Assembly: GCA_030689875.1 (NCBI GenBank) | Contig: JAUYHR010000061.1 | Coordinates: forward strand, 1 to 11,070 | From: Nanobdellota archaeon | Lineage (GTDB): Archaea; Nanobdellota; Nanobdellia; Pacearchaeales; GW2011-AR1 | Reading direction: 5' to 3' | Length of the DNA stretch: 11,070 bases | In this document: piece after piece, positions 1 through 6,047 of the stretch | Numbering within the stretch: the first letter of the stretch is position 1 | How the letters are laid out: every line of letters begins with the position of its first letter | Position numbers and translations under genes: made by a program | Notes under the pieces: model-generated | Databases searched by the model: none | Told to the model about the DNA's origin: nothing | Seen by the model: only the letters and a program-made list of their open reading frames with translations

Positions 1-428
1 AAATAATCAATTAAAATAATAATTCCTCTATTAGCTACAATGGAACTTATTTCATTTTTTTCAATCTTTCTTAAAAGAGATAACTCTTCATAGAATATTT
101 CAACAAGTTTTTCACAGGTTTCTTCATTACGCAACGCCAGAATAAAACTTGTAATTTGGGGCAAGATATGTTTTTGTAAATCATGTTTGATTAATTCAAC
201 TTCTACAATATAAAGTTTCTTCTTGTCAAAATCAATAACATATCCGTCGGGAATAGTCCCAAATCCAGATTTACTTTTAATTTTCTTTTTAATATTAAAA
301 TAATGAGTATTCTTACCAAAAATTTCAGATGAACGTTCCACTATTCTTTTTTCTAGCTCTTTTTCATTTATATAATTATAAAGAGCATATCTTCCGTTTT
401 TAGTAACAATTACCTGAGCTTCTTCCAT
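1..428 (-). CDS. PD-(D/E)xK-like predicted nuclease, C-terminus outside window
   Basis: An open frame reads from an ATG at 428 off the left edge of the window, giving 142 visible residues. I see a charged N-terminal helix, then a block with PDG at residues 60-62, a strand, and IVEVEL at 74-79, followed by H82, H87 and PQ at 90-91. The spacing D61 ... E76-x-E78 resembles the core of the PD-(D/E)xK nuclease fold, with E in place of the usual K. This is pattern reading only; a catalytically inactive or non-nuclease relative is possible. No signal peptide or membrane segment is visible. A TATA-like element (TTTAAATA) overlapping the end of the upstream gene lies about 25 bp before this ATG, so it may have its own leaderless transcript in addition to read-through from the large operon. 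An upstream ATG near 450 is out of frame. Confidence 0.6.
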   Translation of the reverse strand, partial: MEEAQVIVTKNGRYALYNYINEKELEKRIVERSSEIFGKNTHYFNIKKKIKSKSGFGTIPDGYVIDFDKKKLYIVEVELIKHDLQKHILPQITSFILALRNEETCEKLVEIFYEELSLLRKIEKNEISSIVANRGIIILIDY

Positions 429-457
429 TATGATTTATTTTTTCCGCCATTCTTTAT

Positions 458-1009
458 TTAAAATCCAATTATGAAGTTCCTAATTCTTTCTTCATCATAG
501 TTTTCTAAGATTTCAATTTTTCCAAGTTTTGTTAAGGCAATTTTAGCGTCCATGTTTTTGAATGGCGCAACATAAACATTTGCAGGATATTTTTCTGCAA
601 AACCTTCTAGATTTTTAATTAAATCTTCTTCACAAATGTAATCCTCGCAATTATAATTTATAACAACTCCTGGAGGTCCGGAGCCGTCGGCATGTTCTAG
701 CATATGTTTCTGGATTGTGAGGGGCATTTGTTCTTTCAGTATATGAGATTCAGGAGAAACTTCAATATGTCCCTGCATATCTGTTGGTGGAAGCGTTTTA
801 ACGCTTGAAATTCCCCAGAAAATTAATCCTGCAATTATTACAATGACGATTATTCCGATTGCCCAGTTTTTTATTTTTTTAACAGGGATTGGATTTTTTT
901 CTTTTGGAACTAATTCAGAATGTTTTGCAGAATTATGCGAAGCTAAGCCGTCCGCATTTGCAAACGTTCTATCGCAGGCTTCACATTTGTATTTTATTTC
1001 TTCTGTCAT
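458..1009 (-). CDS. C2H2 zinc finger - TM - DUF3105-like extracytoplasmic protein
   Basis: 183 residues in three parts. Residues 9-30 form a C2H2 zinc finger (C9-x2-C12 ... H25-x4-H30) on the inner side. Residues about 48-69 are one membrane helix preceded by KKIKNW. Residues 75-183 are outside and resemble DUF3105: conserved His residues H102 and H106 (KHMLEH), a GVVINY strand, a C121/C126 pair, the strand VYVAPF, an ALTKLGKI strand and a terminal ERIRNFI helix. DUF3105 members are surface proteins of unknown function that often sit near copper- or redox-related genes; this similarity is from memory of the family pattern. It is the last gene of the operon starting at 4515, 18 bp after the DUF2892 gene. 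The finger could bind DNA or protein, or just metal. Function not assigned. Confidence 0.8.
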   Translation of the reverse strand: MTEEIKYKCEACDRTFANADGLASHNSAKHSELVPKEKNPIPVKKIKNWAIGIIVIVIIAGLIFWGISSVKTLPPTDMQGHIEVSPESHILKEQMPLTIQKHMLEHADGSGPPGVVINYNCEDYICEEDLIKNLEGFAEKYPANVYVAPFKNMDAKIALTKLGKIEILENYDEERIRNFIIGF

Positions 1010-1027
1010 TTTTTATTTTATTTCAAT

Positions 1028-1228
1028 TTATTGATTCTTATTGTTTATTCCAAACAAACTATGCAGTCCGCACCATCCGACAAAACTTTCAACAAGCGCG
1101 ATTACTCCGATTATCATGACAATCCAATTCAACCATACAAAACCAAACTCTGGTTTGAAAGGACCTAAAAACCAAAACGCAAGCGCAAATCTTAATATTC
1201 TGTCAACACTTCCTAAATTTGCTTTCAT
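1028..1228 (-). CDS. DUF2892 (YgaP-type) small membrane protein
   Basis: 66 residues matching the DUF2892 pattern: an N-terminal N-x-G-S-V-D-R-I-L-R helix start (residues 4-13), two membrane segments at about 14-28 and 32-50, and a final W-C-G-L-H-S-L-F-G-I stretch with Cys53. In bacteria this domain forms the membrane part of the rhodanese YgaP or stands alone beside rhodaneses and thioredoxin-like proteins. Here a rhodanese fusion is encoded in the same operon (3649-4515), which fits that link. The gene lies 3 bp after the CPTC membrane protein and 18 bp before the zinc-finger protein. The motif TTTACCTCC-like complement gives a GGAGG Shine-Dalgarno about 8 bp before the ATG. Role in handling sulfane sulfur or metals is inferred from family context. 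Confidence 0.85.
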   Translation of the reverse strand: MKANLGSVDRILRFALAFWFLGPFKPEFGFVWLNWIVMIIGVIALVESFVGWCGLHSLFGINNKNQ

Positions 1229-1231
1229 TTT

Positions 1232-1777
1232 TTACCTCCTTTTCTTTATATTTATATTACAACTTGAATTTATAGACTTTCCTGTGAAATAAATTGAGAG
1301 AATTAAAATAAAAATCCCAAGAACCTGTAGTTCAATTCCTCTAAAAGGAAGATACATCAAAGCTAAAGGCATTCCAATTAACCCAAATAAAAAAGCTCCG
1401 CATGTTGGACAGCCAAAACCAAAAGCTGAAATTCCAGAACCAATAAATCCAAAAATTCCTCTTTTACTAAAATTTCTGTAAAAATTGAACTTAAAGAATA
1501 GCATAGCTAACACAATTCCAGAAAGAGCAGAAGTTATGAATGCGCCTAACAAACTTATTCCCACATACAAATTTCCGTCCATAATTATAGAATTCTTAAG
1601 ATTATTATTTGCAACTGCTGAAACAAAAAAATAATAAAGAACTACAAAAAGAACAATTCCAGTTAAAATTACAATTAGTTTGTATTTCCGAATGCTTAAA
1701 ATATTTTTAACAATTTTTAAACTTGAATCTTTTTTATTAAATAAATTATTCGTCATTTTATTTTTTATTATAGACAT
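1232..1777 (-). CDS. Multipass membrane protein with intramembrane CPTC motif
   Basis: Up to 181 residues with about four membrane segments (roughly 33-54, 70-95, 108-137, 148-166) and a basic C-terminus (KKRR). The key feature is GFGCPTCGAF at 121-129: a C123-P-T-C126 pair inside or at the edge of a Gly-rich membrane helix, which suggests thiol chemistry or soft-metal binding. I know similar GCPxCG helices from uncharacterised archaeal and bacterial membrane proteins, but no named family. Two starts are possible: ATG at 1777, overlapping the preceding gene by 10 bp, or ATG at 1756, which begins 11 bp after that gene's stop and gives 174 residues; neither has a clear Shine-Dalgarno. Seventh gene of the operon. 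Possible roles are metal transport or membrane disulfide exchange. Confidence 0.75.
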   Translation of the reverse strand: MSIIKNKMTNNLFNKKDSSLKIVKNILSIRKYKLIVILTGIVLFVVLYYFFVSAVANNNLKNSIIMDGNLYVGISLLGAFITSALSGIVLAMLFFKFNFYRNFSKRGIFGFIGSGISAFGFGCPTCGAFLFGLIGMPLALMYLPFRGIELQVLGIFILILSIYFTGKSINSSCNINIKKRR

Positions 1778-1974
1778 TCTTTATAAATCTCTGGATGATG
1801 ACCCATGTGCTCTTCCCATTCCTGTTCAGTATACCCTGGTTCTGGAGCGCATTTGTCTGTTTCTGAATTTCCACTATCTTTTAATGCCTGAATTATTCCT
1901 GGGAAAAAAGTTAATAATAACAATCCTAAAATCAAAATTCCTAATAGAATATAAATAATTATTTTTTTATCCAT
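1768..1974 (-). CDS. Small membrane-anchored Cys/His peptide (C-x13-H-x2-HH-x6-C)
   Basis: 68 residues: an N-terminal membrane helix (about 5-25, after MDKK) and a short tail. The tail carries C42, H56, H59, H60 and C67 in the segment beginning CAPEPGY and ending YKECL, a compact set of soft-metal ligands just outside the membrane. I recall similar CxPxPG...EHM..HP..Y..CL tails in archaeal hypothetical proteins, with no function attached. The gene begins directly after the stop of the CC-motif membrane protein gene (0 bp gap), so the two are very likely co-translated and may work together. A copper, silver or mercury binding role is inference from the ligands and from the CuA and DUF411 genes of the sister operon. 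Confidence 0.8.
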   Translation of the reverse strand: MDKKIIIYILLGILILGLLLLTFFPGIIQALKDSGNSETDKCAPEPGYTEQEWEEHMGHHPEIYKECL

Positions 1975-2406
1975 TTAATGACACGCCTCCTTTCTCATTT
2001 TGTTTCTATGATTTAACATAAAAATTATTCCGATAATGTTTGCAATTATTCCAATTCCTAAAAACCATTTTTGATAAGACATTAAAATTAAACTAATTCC
2101 GGATATTCCAGCTATTGGAATAATATTTAACAAAAAATGACTGCAACAAGCAACCATGCTTCCAGCAGAAACTCCTCCTGTTCCTGCAATCGTTCCAGTC
2201 ATTGTCGCAGTATGTTTTATTGATGTGTAAAGTCCTATTTGAATTCCAAATCCTATTGCAAGAGGAAATATAAAATACCATAAACTTCTTAGATTTAAAA
2301 ATGCAAAATCAATTCCTTGAAAAATAGATAAAACTCCAAGATAAAAAATTAATAAACCAAGTCCCGCTAATAAGCCATATAAAATTGAATTATCTTTTTT
2401 ATTCAT
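1975..2406 (-). CDS. Membrane protein with intramembrane ACC-x-H motif (MerT-like cysteine pair)
   Basis: 143 residues with about four membrane helices (8-30, 43-62, 84-108, 113-132). The third helix begins with SMVACCSH (M84, C87, C88, H90) followed by a Pro/Gly-rich stretch, and the protein ends ACH (C142-H143). A vicinal Cys pair in a membrane helix recalls the mercury transporter MerT, though the overall sequence is not MerT; I know uncharacterised bacterial membrane proteins with the same ACCxHH helix followed by GLSG and YQ/YK-P-F. Those are often found with copper or other metal resistance genes. It lies 3 bp after the DUF302 gene and directly before the Cys/His peptide gene. Transport or sensing of a soft metal is plausible but not shown. 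Confidence 0.8.
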   Translation of the reverse strand: MNKKDNSILYGLLAGLGLLIFYLGVLSIFQGIDFAFLNLRSLWYFIFPLAIGFGIQIGLYTSIKHTATMTGTIAGTGGVSAGSMVACCSHFLLNIIPIAGISGISLILMSYQKWFLGIGIIANIIGIIFMLNHRNKMRKEACH

Positions 2407-2409
2407 TTT

Positions 2410-2799
2410 TTATTTTGCATAATCAATAATTTCTTTAATGTCTTTCTCAACTTCTTCGGTTTCTTTTTTATTAACTTCTGGAAAGAATTGTGAAATTATC
2501 GTCGGTTTCATTCCAACTATTTTTATTTTTCCCCTTTCTTCTAAAACATTAATCTTGCATGGCATACATAAAGAAATTAATTTATTTTTATTTAAAAAGT
2601 TATTAGCGTGTTTTGCAGAACAAATTTCTATAATTTTTAATTTTTCATGGTAAAATCCTTTTACAGCCAATCTCTCTTTGACATCGTAAATCTGGAACAA
2701 AGCCCAGCCTTTCTGCTCCACAGCTTTCAAAACTGAAACAATTGCTTCATCAAAGTTTTTTTCTGTTTCAACAATATATGCAAAATCTTCTATTTTCAT
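2410..2799 (-). CDS. DUF302 domain protein
   Basis: 129 residues with the whole DUF302 pattern: an N-terminal strand with E11, the helix FDEAIVSVLKAVEQKGWALF (16-35), a short strand with EICSAKHA (59-65) where C60 precedes the A-x-x-x-L helix, then ISLCMPCKINVLEE (75-88) with C78 and C81 before the V-x-E strand, and the closing KIVGMKP. No signal peptide or membrane helix is visible, so it is probably cytoplasmic, the only clearly soluble member of this operon. DUF302 proteins are small alpha/beta proteins of unknown function, common beside copper, sulfur and rhodanese genes. The extra Cys pair CMPC is compatible with metal or sulfane-sulfur binding. It sits 9 bp after the DoxX-like gene and 3 bp before the ACC membrane protein. 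Confidence 0.9.
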   Translation of the reverse strand: MKIEDFAYIVETEKNFDEAIVSVLKAVEQKGWALFQIYDVKERLAVKGFYHEKLKIIEICSAKHANNFLNKNKLISLCMPCKINVLEERGKIKIVGMKPTIISQFFPEVNKKETEEVEKDIKEIIDYAK

Positions 2800-2808
2800 T
2801 TTGTTTTT

Positions 2809-3210
2809 CTATCTAAAAAATTCTTTTAAATTTTTAGGAAGCTCCCTTAAATATAACAAAGCCAATGGCGCTGCCCAGTTTGCAGTGCGTTCAACAAAAT
2901 CCCAAATAGGTTCTCCTGAAATCGGACGAATAAGCGCAGTAACAACTGCCCAGAAAGTTGCCCATATGAGAACAATTCTAATTGGTTTTATTAAAGCAAA
3001 AAGCGCTACTAAAATATCTATGCTTCCTATTAAAGGCAATAAGGTTAAAGCTGTAGATTCTGAAAAACCAATAGAAGTAAAATAAGGAATCCAACTTTGT
3101 TTACCTAACAAAGCAAAAACACCGTGTCCTAAAAAAGTTCCAAATATGCCAATTCGCAATATCCATTCAACTTTTTTTGCGTTTTTATTTCCCAAATTTT
3201 GATTTACCAT
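2809..3210 (-). CDS. DoxX-like four-helix membrane protein
   Basis: 133 residues from the ATG at 3210. Helix 1 contains ILRIGIFGTFLGHGVFAL (17-34), followed by a W-x-P-Y/F loop, a helix with GSIDILVALFAL, a helix with WATFWAVVTALIRPISG, and a last helix with ERTANWAAPLALLYL. The G-H-G, D, RP-x-x-G and ER signatures match a DoxX-like family of small quinone-type membrane proteins, most without known function; DoxX/DoxD relatives are linked to thiosulfate or thiol oxidation. I prefer the start at 3210 because its ATG shares a base with the TGA of the upstream gene (TGATG) with GGAATTGG just ahead; an in-frame ATG at 3228 would add six residues. Fourth... in order, third gene of the operon. A redox role with the rhodanese is inference. 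Confidence 0.75.
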   Translation of the reverse strand: MVNQNLGNKNAKKVEWILRIGIFGTFLGHGVFALLGKQSWIPYFTSIGFSESTALTLLPLIGSIDILVALFALIKPIRIVLIWATFWAVVTALIRPISGEPIWDFVERTANWAAPLALLYLRELPKNLKEFFR

Positions 3211-3647
3211 CACCAATTCCTGCAGCATTCAATAAGTTTTTTTGCAACCTTGCTGAATTTTTTATTGTTTCTGAATAAATATATTAAATAAAAAATAATC
3301 CACAATCCAAGAATAAGCAAGAAACTATTAAATTCAAAATTTTCAAGAATAATATAAATAATAAAAATAAATATCAACAATAACGGAAGTCTGAATATTT
3401 TAAATTTTTCTCTGACATTTTTTTCCCATAAATAAAATAATCCCAGTGAAGTATGCCCCATAAGAATTGCGATTATAATTTTGTCTGCGAAGATTCCGGA
3501 TAAATAAAGAAAAAGAAGAACAATCCAAATTAAACTAACTGAAACGCATAAAACGCAAAAATTTTTCCAGCTAAAGATATTTTTTAAAATTAACAAAATA
3601 AAAAACAATCCAATAATCCCGATTATTGTATAAAATAAAAATTCCAT
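3210..3647 (-). CDS. Multipass membrane protein with CVLC motif
   Basis: 145 residues from the ATG at 3647; about five membrane helices. The second begins NFCVLCVSVSLIWIVLL (30-46) with C31-x2-C34 at its start, followed by a loop and AILMGHTSLGLFYL (60-73), a pattern I recall from uncharacterised small bacterial and archaeal membrane proteins (CxxC...SxTW...MGxSxxG). The tail has a second pair, ECC near the end (KLIECCRNW). The start at 3647 follows the rhodanese stop by one base; an in-frame ATG at 3683 would overlap the rhodanese gene by 35 bp and is less likely. The stop overlaps the DoxX-like gene start, so the two are translationally coupled. The two Cys pairs fit the thiol theme of the operon; function unknown. 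Confidence 0.75.
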   Translation of the reverse strand: MEFLFYTIIGIIGLFFILLILKNIFSWKNFCVLCVSVSLIWIVLLFLYLSGIFADKIIIAILMGHTSLGLFYLWEKNVREKFKIFRLPLLLIFIFIIYIILENFEFNSFLLILGLWIIFYLIYLFRNNKKFSKVAKKLIECCRNW

Positions 3648-3648
3648 T

Positions 3649-4515
3649 CTAAATAATTTTTCTCCCGGATTCTTCCCATGCAATCATTCCGCCGTCTAAA
3701 TCATAAACTTTATAGCCCATATCTTTAAGATTTTCAGCAACAGATTCCGACATTCTCCCGCTTCTGCAATAAACTGCTATTGGAATAGAAATATCCATTG
3801 GTAATTTTTCCATATATTTATCAATGTTTTCCCAATCTTCAATTATTTCATCCGTCCCATTAATTTGACCTTCATAAGGAGTATGAACATTTAATAAAAA
3901 AACACTTTCATTTTTTATAACTCCTTCAAATTCTTCCGGCGACAAGAGCTCAATTGAGCCGGGAATAATATTTTTATTTTCTCCTAAACTTCCTAAACTG
4001 CTCTGAATCAAAAATCCGACGATGATTAATAAAATAAGAGTCAATAAAGTTCCCTGAAACGGAAAAGTTTTATTATTTCTTTTTTTAGTTATTGCTTTGC
4101 TTATTGAAGGAGCTGACAAAACAATTGCTCCTCCAAAAAAACTGCTTGCTAAAGAATAATTAAAAACATAAGTTGTTCCATAATCACCGATAAAAGAAAG
4201 ATAAAGCGGGCCAAGAGCTTTAAACAAAGGCATTAAAGGCAGAATAGTTGTGAGAAATATTACTGCAACTATAATAAAATTTTGAAATGGAATATATTTC
4301 TTTTTAATTATTCTCGCGAACCACATTCCCATTGACATTGCAAAAGCTCCAATAAAAAGCGCAACAACAACTTTGCTTACTCCAAGCCACATTGCAGCAG
4401 CTCCGGCTGCTCCTGCTCCAACAACGCAAAGAGGGCAGTGCGCCATAACGCTTTTTGATAAGAAAATTATTAATGGAATTGCAAATAATAAAGAAAATAA
4501 TTTATTTAATTTCAT
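3649..4515 (-). CDS. CPLC membrane domain fused to extracytoplasmic rhodanese
   Basis: 288 residues. Residues 1-25 look like a signal sequence ending in VMA, followed at once by HCPLC (26-30). Then come about four membrane helices (37-69, 79-97, 119-134, 156-173), with an R-I-I-K-K-K-Y-I-P-F-Q loop between the first two. Residues about 185-288 are a rhodanese domain: SPEEF start, LLNVHTPYEGQING (207-220), and the active-site loop CRSGRMS with Cys250, then VYDLDGGMIAWEESG. An intact active-site Cys and loop imply sulfurtransferase or persulfide-binding activity. This is the first gene of the nine-gene operon; its ATG lies about 24 bp from a TATA element and 44.5 bp from the centre of a palindromic operator. 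The CPLC membrane half matches a family I know only as uncharacterised. Confidence 0.85.
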   Translation of the reverse strand: MKLNKLFSLLFAIPLIIFLSKSVMAHCPLCVVGAGAAGAAAMWLGVSKVVVALFIGAFAMSMGMWFARIIKKKYIPFQNFIIVAVIFLTTILPLMPLFKALGPLYLSFIGDYGTTYVFNYSLASSFFGGAIVLSAPSISKAITKKRNNKTFPFQGTLLTLILLIIVGFLIQSSLGSLGENKNIIPGSIELLSPEEFEGVIKNESVFLLNVHTPYEGQINGTDEIIEDWENIDKYMEKLPMDISIPIAVYCRSGRMSESVAENLKDMGYKVYDLDGGMIAWEESGRKII

Positions 4516-4535
4516 ATTATATATAAAGAAATTTC

Positions 4536-4543
4536 ATATAAAA
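4536..4543 (-). promoter_or_regulatory. TATA element for the nine-gene operon (leaderless)
   Basis: On the minus strand the sequence ACCC-TTTTATAT lies with its centre 24-25 bp from the A of the ATG at 4515. That is the normal archaeal TATA-to-start distance, so the first mRNA base should coincide with the start codon. The A/C-rich AAAACCC just upstream would be the BRE. Position inferred from sequence only. Confidence 0.6.
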
Positions 4544-4552
4544 GGGTTTTGG

Positions 4553-4566
4553 TGAAACTAGTTTCA
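4553..4566. promoter_or_regulatory. Palindromic operator, copy 1 (TGAAACTAGTTTCA)
   Basis: A perfect 14-bp palindrome 9 bp upstream of the TATA element of the nine-gene operon. The identical 14-mer, with the same flanking bases (G on both sides on the plus strand), recurs at 6993-7006, and a one-base variant at 7041-7054. Its centre is 44.5 bp from the A of the ATG at 4515. Such a site fits a dimeric winged-helix regulator; the encoded candidate is the protein at 7099-7584. Confidence 0.8.
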
Positions 4567-4647
4567 GGGGAAGAATTTAGGAATTAGAGGGTTTCATTTT
4601 GTCTTCCTTATCTCCAAATAAAATTCCATTATTTTTTTAAATTCATT

Positions 4648-5013
4648 CTACTCAACAACCAAAACCCCCTTCATAGCGTCGTGCCCGCTTCCGCAGTAAG
4701 TATGACAAGAAAAATTAAAAGTTCCTTTTTTTGTTGCAACAAATTCTCCTTCATCGTGAATATGTACATCAAGTTCAGGAACATATATGCTGTGTTCTAC
4801 ATCAAGATTATTCATTTTAATTTTTATCTTTTCTCCTTCTTTGACTTTTATAATGTTCGGATTAAATTCAAACATTTTTGCATCAACAACTATCTCTCTT
4901 ACATCTCCATCATCAACAACAAAAGCATTCATAACTGATTTAAAATTAAATAAAACAATTAAAATAATAAAAATCAGCAAACTGATAAAAATTATTAATT
5001 TTTTTCCCACCAT
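4648..5013 (-). CDS. Membrane-anchored cupredoxin with CuA-type copper site
   Basis: 121 residues: one N-terminal membrane helix (5-23) and an outside cupredoxin domain (about 37-121). The C-terminal loop reads CHTYCGSGHDAM, that is C103-x3-C107-x3-H111-x2-M114, exactly the binuclear CuA spacing of cytochrome oxidase subunit II and nitrous oxide reductase; H74 in VEHSIYV is the expected upstream His. All CuA ligands except the carbonyl-donating residue can be read directly. It lacks the two-helix COX2 anchor and is half the length of COX2, and no oxidase subunit I is nearby, so it is more likely an electron carrier or copper chaperone. Last gene of the second operon, one base after the DUF411 stop. 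Copper at the cell surface is the clearest functional anchor for this region. Confidence 0.9.
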   Translation of the reverse strand: MVGKKLIIFISLLIFIILIVLFNFKSVMNAFVVDDGDVREIVVDAKMFEFNPNIIKVKEGEKIKIKMNNLDVEHSIYVPELDVHIHDEGEFVATKKGTFNFSCHTYCGSGHDAMKGVLVVE

Positions 5014-5014
5014 T

Positions 5015-5497
5015 TCAGATTCTCATAAACTCGCCAGAGGTTCCGTCGTTATTCACCGCATAAATTATAAAATCCCCGGATTTTGGTCCAGGCATTCCAG
5101 GAGAACCAGAAGGCATTCCAGGCAGCGCAATTCCTTTTATGTCTGGTTTTTCTTTTAAAAGTTTTTCAACAGCTTCAAGAGGCATATGTCCTTCAATAAA
5201 ATAATCTCCAATTATTGTTGTGTGACAGCTTTTAAGTTCAGAAGGAATTCCATATTTAATTTTTATTTCGTCAGAACCTTTAGTATCCAAGGTATTTACT
5301 TTAGGGGAAACTTTTCCGTCAACATAACTTGCATAAGTTGAACAGCATCCGCATGTTAAAGATTTGTGAATTTCTATCTCTCCAGCAATTGCATTTATAT
5401 TTTCAAAACTGCTTGCTTTTGAATTTTGCGAGAAGATAAATATTCCTGCTAAAATAATAATTCCCACAATTATTCCAATTAATAAACTTTTTTTCAT
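5015..5497 (-). CDS. DUF411 metal-binding protein, membrane-anchored
   Basis: 160 residues. Residues 4-22 are an uncleaved membrane anchor or signal; 40-137 is a full DUF411 domain: EIEIHKSLTCGCC (40-52, C49, C51, C52), GIPSELKSCHTTIIGDY (83-99, C91-H92), IEGHMPLEAVEKLL (101-114, H104), and GIALPGMPSGSPGMPG (122-137). DUF411 proteins (CopG-like in copper plasmid clusters) are small periplasmic proteins linked to copper and silver resistance. About 20 extra residues follow the GSPGM motif, ending GEFMRI. The gene overlaps the upstream membrane-protein gene by ATGA and is followed one base later by the cupredoxin gene, so DUF411 and CuA proteins are produced together. Function as an extracytoplasmic copper-binding protein is a strong family-based inference. 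Confidence 0.93.
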   Translation of the reverse strand: MKKSLLIGIIVGIIILAGIFIFSQNSKASSFENINAIAGEIEIHKSLTCGCCSTYASYVDGKVSPKVNTLDTKGSDEIKIKYGIPSELKSCHTTIIGDYFIEGHMPLEAVEKLLKEKPDIKGIALPGMPSGSPGMPGPKSGDFIIYAVNNDGTSGEFMRI

Positions 5498-5727
5498 TTT
5501 TTATTCTCTTGTAATTGTTTAACTAACCAAAAAATAAATAAAACAAGAGCTACTAAAATTAGAGTCATAAATAAAAATCCAAAAATCCACATATATCCAA
5601 AACCACCCATCATACTATAACTACTATCTATCATTCCACTAAAACCAAATATTCCTAAAATCAAAAATACAGCTACAGCAACTATTATTCCAATTAATAA
5701 ATTATTATTATTATTATTCTTTTTCAT
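5494..5727 (-). CDS. Small two-helix membrane protein with Met/Gly-rich loop
   Basis: 77 residues from the ATG at 5727: an Asn run N4-N9, a first membrane helix (about 11-30), a short outside loop SYSMMGGFGYMW (37-48) rich in Met, Gly and aromatics, a second helix (48-70) and a Lys/Gln tail. This architecture resembles the short SHOCT-neighbour membrane proteins common in metal-resistance clusters, where MM and MGG-type loops may contact Cu(I). The ATG lies 4 bp after the stop of the 55-residue protein, with the GGAGG Shine-Dalgarno placed inside that gene's last codons; a TTG at 5745 would overlap and is not needed. The stop overlaps the DUF411 start (ATGA). Function unknown. Confidence 0.75.
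   Translation of the reverse strand: MKKNNNNNNLLIGIIVAVAVFLILGIFGFSGMIDSSYSMMGGFGYMWIFGFLFMTLILVALVLFIFWLVKQLQENKK
5701..5718 (-). repeat. Six AAT codons in a row (Asn run)
   Basis: Codons 4-9 of the gene at 5494-5727 are all AAT, an 18-bp trinucleotide microsatellite. Change of copy number would only lengthen or shorten the N-terminal cytoplasmic tail without a frameshift. Confidence 0.8.
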
Positions 5728-5731
5728 TTTC

Positions 5732-5899
5732 TTAGCAACCTCCAACCATTCCGCTTGATGAAGCTGAACTTACTGCAGAAGCTGTTTCAGAATTTATATT
5801 TTGAGTTGCAATGTTTCCGCTTCCTGTCTGGAATACAAAATATAAAGCAACTAAAAATAATATTCCTATAACGATCCACATTATTATTTTTTTATTCAT
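5732..5899 (-). CDS. 55-residue membrane-anchored protein ending GMVGGC (short paralog)
   Basis: A 55-residue gene starting with ATG at 5899 behind a clear GGAGG Shine-Dalgarno, 15 bp after the previous stop. It begins MNKKIIMWIVIGILFLVALY, a basic start plus one membrane helix ending in FVFQTGSG, then a Ser/Ala/Asn-rich linker and the C-terminus SSSGMVGGC. The first 28 residues are almost identical to the 75-residue protein at 6048-6275, and both end in SSSGMVGGC; the short form lacks the middle segment with TADEIMNYEMHG. They are therefore duplicates. With N-in topology the terminal Cys would face the outside. The codons of MVGG double as the Shine-Dalgarno for the gene at 5727. Function unknown; a terminal thiol for metal binding, disulfide linkage or lipid attachment is conceivable. 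Confidence 0.85.
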   Translation of the reverse strand: MNKKIIMWIVIGILFLVALYFVFQTGSGNIATQNINSETASAVSSASSSGMVGGC

Positions 5900-5904
5900 T
5901 TTAA
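5874..5904. repeat. 31-bp direct repeat, copy 1
   Basis: Identical base for base to 6250-6280. It covers the start region and first eight or so codons of the 55-residue gene plus four bases upstream of the ATG, and marks a recent duplication with the 75-residue gene. Confidence 0.9.
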
Positions 5905-5914
5905 CCTCCAGTTT

Positions 5915-6046
5915 TTATTTTAATATGCTGAAAATAAGCAAACTAACCATAAGCAAAATCATTATTAAAGCAAATAAAGAAATTCCTTTTTTTTCTGGAT
6001 TATTCTCTGCATGAGCATCTGAATGTCCTGCTGAACAACAATCCAT
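5915..6046 (-). CDS. 43-residue membrane protein with N-terminal CC/His-rich head
   Basis: 43 residues from the ATG at 6046, one base after the stop of the 75-residue protein, with GGAGG 8 bp upstream (inside the previous gene's last codons). The head reads MDCCSAGHSDAHAEN, giving a vicinal Cys pair (C3, C4) and His8 and His12; then KKG and one membrane helix (about 23-41) ending SILK. The head has an obvious soft-metal ligand set. Because only a short hydrophilic head precedes the helix and two Lys lie at the membrane edge, it probably faces the cytoplasm, although I cannot exclude the opposite orientation. A longer in-frame ORF reaching 6127 would run through the neighbouring gene and is not credible. 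It lies between the two duplicated GMVGGC genes. Family not recognised. Confidence 0.75.
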   Translation of the reverse strand: MDCCSAGHSDAHAENNPEKKGISLFALIMILLMVSLLIFSILK

Positions 6047-6047
6047 T

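Noticed and set aside
1975..2406. Identification as the mercury transporter MerT
   Set aside because: Only the vicinal Cys pair in a membrane helix is shared; length, helix order and the absence of MerA, MerP and MerR argue against it.
2801..3085. Plus-strand open frames antisense to the operon genes (also 843-1119, 1041-1292, 1680-1958, 2438-2653, 4681-5158)
   Set aside because: All lie opposite recognisable families such as DUF302, DoxX-like, DUF411 and cupredoxin, have no promoters or start signals, and show no domains.
4528..4535. GAAATTTC palindrome between the TATA element and the first operon gene
   Set aside because: Only 8 bp and AT-rich; such palindromes arise often by chance here and it does not recur at the other promoters.
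4648..5013. Cytochrome c oxidase subunit II
   Set aside because: The CuA motif is complete, but the protein has one anchor helix instead of two, is half the usual length, and no oxidase genes are nearby.
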